From Legionellales bacterium (GTDB lineage Bacteria; Pseudomonadota; Gammaproteobacteria; WLWR01), in the NCBI GenBank assembly GCA_012103495.1, contig WLWR01000077.1, forward strand, positions 1-7,710: a stretch of DNA of 7,710 nucleotides, read 5' to 3'. The notes below the pieces were generated by a model, which saw only the letters and a program-made list of their open reading frames with translations, made no database searches and was not told the DNA's origin. The translations under genes and the position numbers were made by a program. This document shows positions 6,827-7,710 of this stretch, piece by piece; positions within the stretch are counted from its first letter, which is position 1; each line of letters begins with the position of its first letter.

Positions 6827-7679
6827 AGTCATGTAATAAGATACCAAGCCATACGAACAAACCCACCCAGTGATTATTTACAAAAGCCGTAAAACAATCG
6901 TTTGGCTGGCGATGTCGGATCAACCATTGTTGATAGATAAATAATCCCGCAACACCTATCAAGGCAAGATAAAAAGAACCCGTTAATTGATTGACTTGTG
7001 CCACACCCCACAGCAATAACAACACACTGATTTGTAAACCACCAATGATCAGTCGATCAAAAGAACCAAATAAGATTGCGGTAGAATGAATGGAAAGAGT
7101 TAAATCATCGGCTTTATCCGTCATGGCATACAAGGTATCGTAAGCAACCACCCACGCAAAACAAGCAGCAAACAAAAGCCAACTATCGGCTGGAATTCGA
7201 TTGAGAGTTGCAGCATATGCCATCGGGATTGCCCAAGCAAACGCCAATCCCAAAACCAACTGTGGCGCATGAAAAAAGCGTTTCATGAATGGATAAATCA
7301 CAGCGATCACACTGCCAACCACAGCCAACCCAATAGCCAGTGGTGTTAAAGTCAAAACCAATATGAACGCAGCGCTGATCAATCCGCCAAACAACATAAG
7401 CGCCTGGCTGGGTTGAATCGTTTTTTGCGCTAAAGGACGCTTGCTTGTGCGTGCCACATGCCCATCAAAATCACGATCAGCAATGTCATTAATCACACAA
7501 CCGGCACTGCGCATCAGCCAAGTTCCCAAAACAAAAACAATGAGTAAATGCATCGATGGCCAACCACGATTGGCCAACCACAGTGCCCATAACGTTGGCC
7601 ATAACAATAGAAAAGTACCGATGGGTTTATCCAAGCGCATTAACAATGCATATTGATGCAAACGCTCAGCCAGAGACAT
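6819..7679 (-). CDS. ubiA: 4-hydroxybenzoate polyprenyltransferase
   Basis: UbiA transfers a polyprenyl chain to 4-hydroxybenzoate, giving 3-polyprenyl-4-hydroxybenzoate, the first membrane-bound step of ubiquinone synthesis. The 286 aa match E. coli UbiA (290). The N-terminus has RLDKPIGTFLLLWPTLWAL (15-33). The first Asp-rich motif NDIADRDFD (64-72) and the second around D181-TLYAMTDKADD-192 bind Mg-diphosphate; LSIHSTAILFG (195-205) follows as in the family. Hydrophobic segments at about 17-36, 43-62, 93-110, 112-131, 141-157, 166-184, 207-226, 233-251 and 266-284 fit a multi-pass membrane protein. It is convergent with mrcA and appears to overlap the end of ubiC by 14 bp, suggesting a ubiCA operon with translational coupling. 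The start at 7679 agrees with the family; only a weak GGGA lies upstream. Confidence 0.97.
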   Translation of the reverse strand: MSLAERLHQYALLMRLDKPIGTFLLLWPTLWALWLANRGWPSMHLLIVFVLGTWLMRSAGCVINDIADRDFDGHVARTSKRPLAQKTIQPSQALMLFGGLISAAFILVLTLTPLAIGLAVVGSVIAVIYPFMKRFFHAPQLVLGLAFAWAIPMAYAATLNRIPADSWLLFAACFAWVVAYDTLYAMTDKADDLTLSIHSTAILFGSFDRLIIGGLQISVLLLLWGVAQVNQLTGSFYLALIGVAGLFIYQQWLIRHRQPNDCFTAFVNNHWVGLFVWLGILLHDWS

Positions 7680-7710
7680 TTTCTGTGTCCCGTAATTGCA
7701 GCAACAGGGC
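7666..7710 (-). CDS. ubiC: Probable 3' end of chorismate lyase (last 14 residues)
   Basis: Reading in from the right edge, one minus-strand frame is open and ends at TGA (7668-7666), encoding ALLLQLRDTENVSG. This overlaps the ubiA start by 14 bp. UbiC removes pyruvate from chorismate to give 4-hydroxybenzoate, the UbiA substrate, and ubiC directly upstream of ubiA is a common gammaproteobacterial arrangement. The leading ALLL.L would suit the hydrophobic C-terminal strand of UbiC (..FLPALL-like). Fourteen residues are too few to prove identity, so this call rests largely on context. Confidence 0.5.
   Translation of the reverse strand, partial: ALLLQLRDTENVSG

Overview
The window reads as chromosomal housekeeping DNA from a gammaproteobacterium. 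The basis is the gene order: mrcA (PBP1a) divergent from a pilM-N-O-(P)-Q-aroK-aroB block is a widespread gammaproteobacterial arrangement (hofMNOPQ-aroKB in E. coli, comABCDE in Haemophilus, pilMNOPQ-aroKB in Pseudomonas and Legionella). The moderately AT-rich composition and short intergenic spaces would fit a Legionellales-like or other small-genome lineage, but I cannot place it below class. I see no mobile elements, RNA genes, CRISPR arrays or prophage genes.

Layout. Bases 1-4132 (minus strand) hold one tightly packed operon, transcribed right to left: pilM, pilN, pilO, pilQ, aroK and aroB (cut off by the window start). Neighbouring genes overlap by 8, 20 and 14 bp or are separated by 9 and 19 bp, so translational coupling is likely. 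Bases 4133-4421 are the divergent control region. It contains a candidate pilM promoter whose -10 box sits inside a perfect 8-bp inverted repeat, and an extended -10 promoter for mrcA. Bases 4422-6785 (plus strand) encode the bifunctional penicillin-binding protein MrcA. Convergent to it, ubiA (6819-7679, minus) is preceded by what looks like the last codons of ubiC.

How the genes work together. PilM/N/O/Q are the inner-membrane alignment subcomplex and the outer-membrane secretin of a type IV pilus or DNA-uptake machine. MrcA builds the peptidoglycan that this machine must cross. AroK and AroB supply chorismate, which UbiC and UbiA at the other end of the window use for the ubiquinone head group.

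Main point of interest. The pilus cluster looks reduced in a coordinated way. There is no pilP between pilO and pilQ; these two genes overlap. PilQ (355 aa) also lacks the AMIN and N0 domains, and N0 is the domain PilP normally docks on. PilM has lost recognisable nucleotide-binding motifs. PilN and PilO, in contrast, have extremely glutamine-rich periplasmic coiled coils (about 18% and 21% Gln overall). This suggests a remodelled, PilP-independent secretin/alignment complex, perhaps dedicated to DNA uptake or degenerating.
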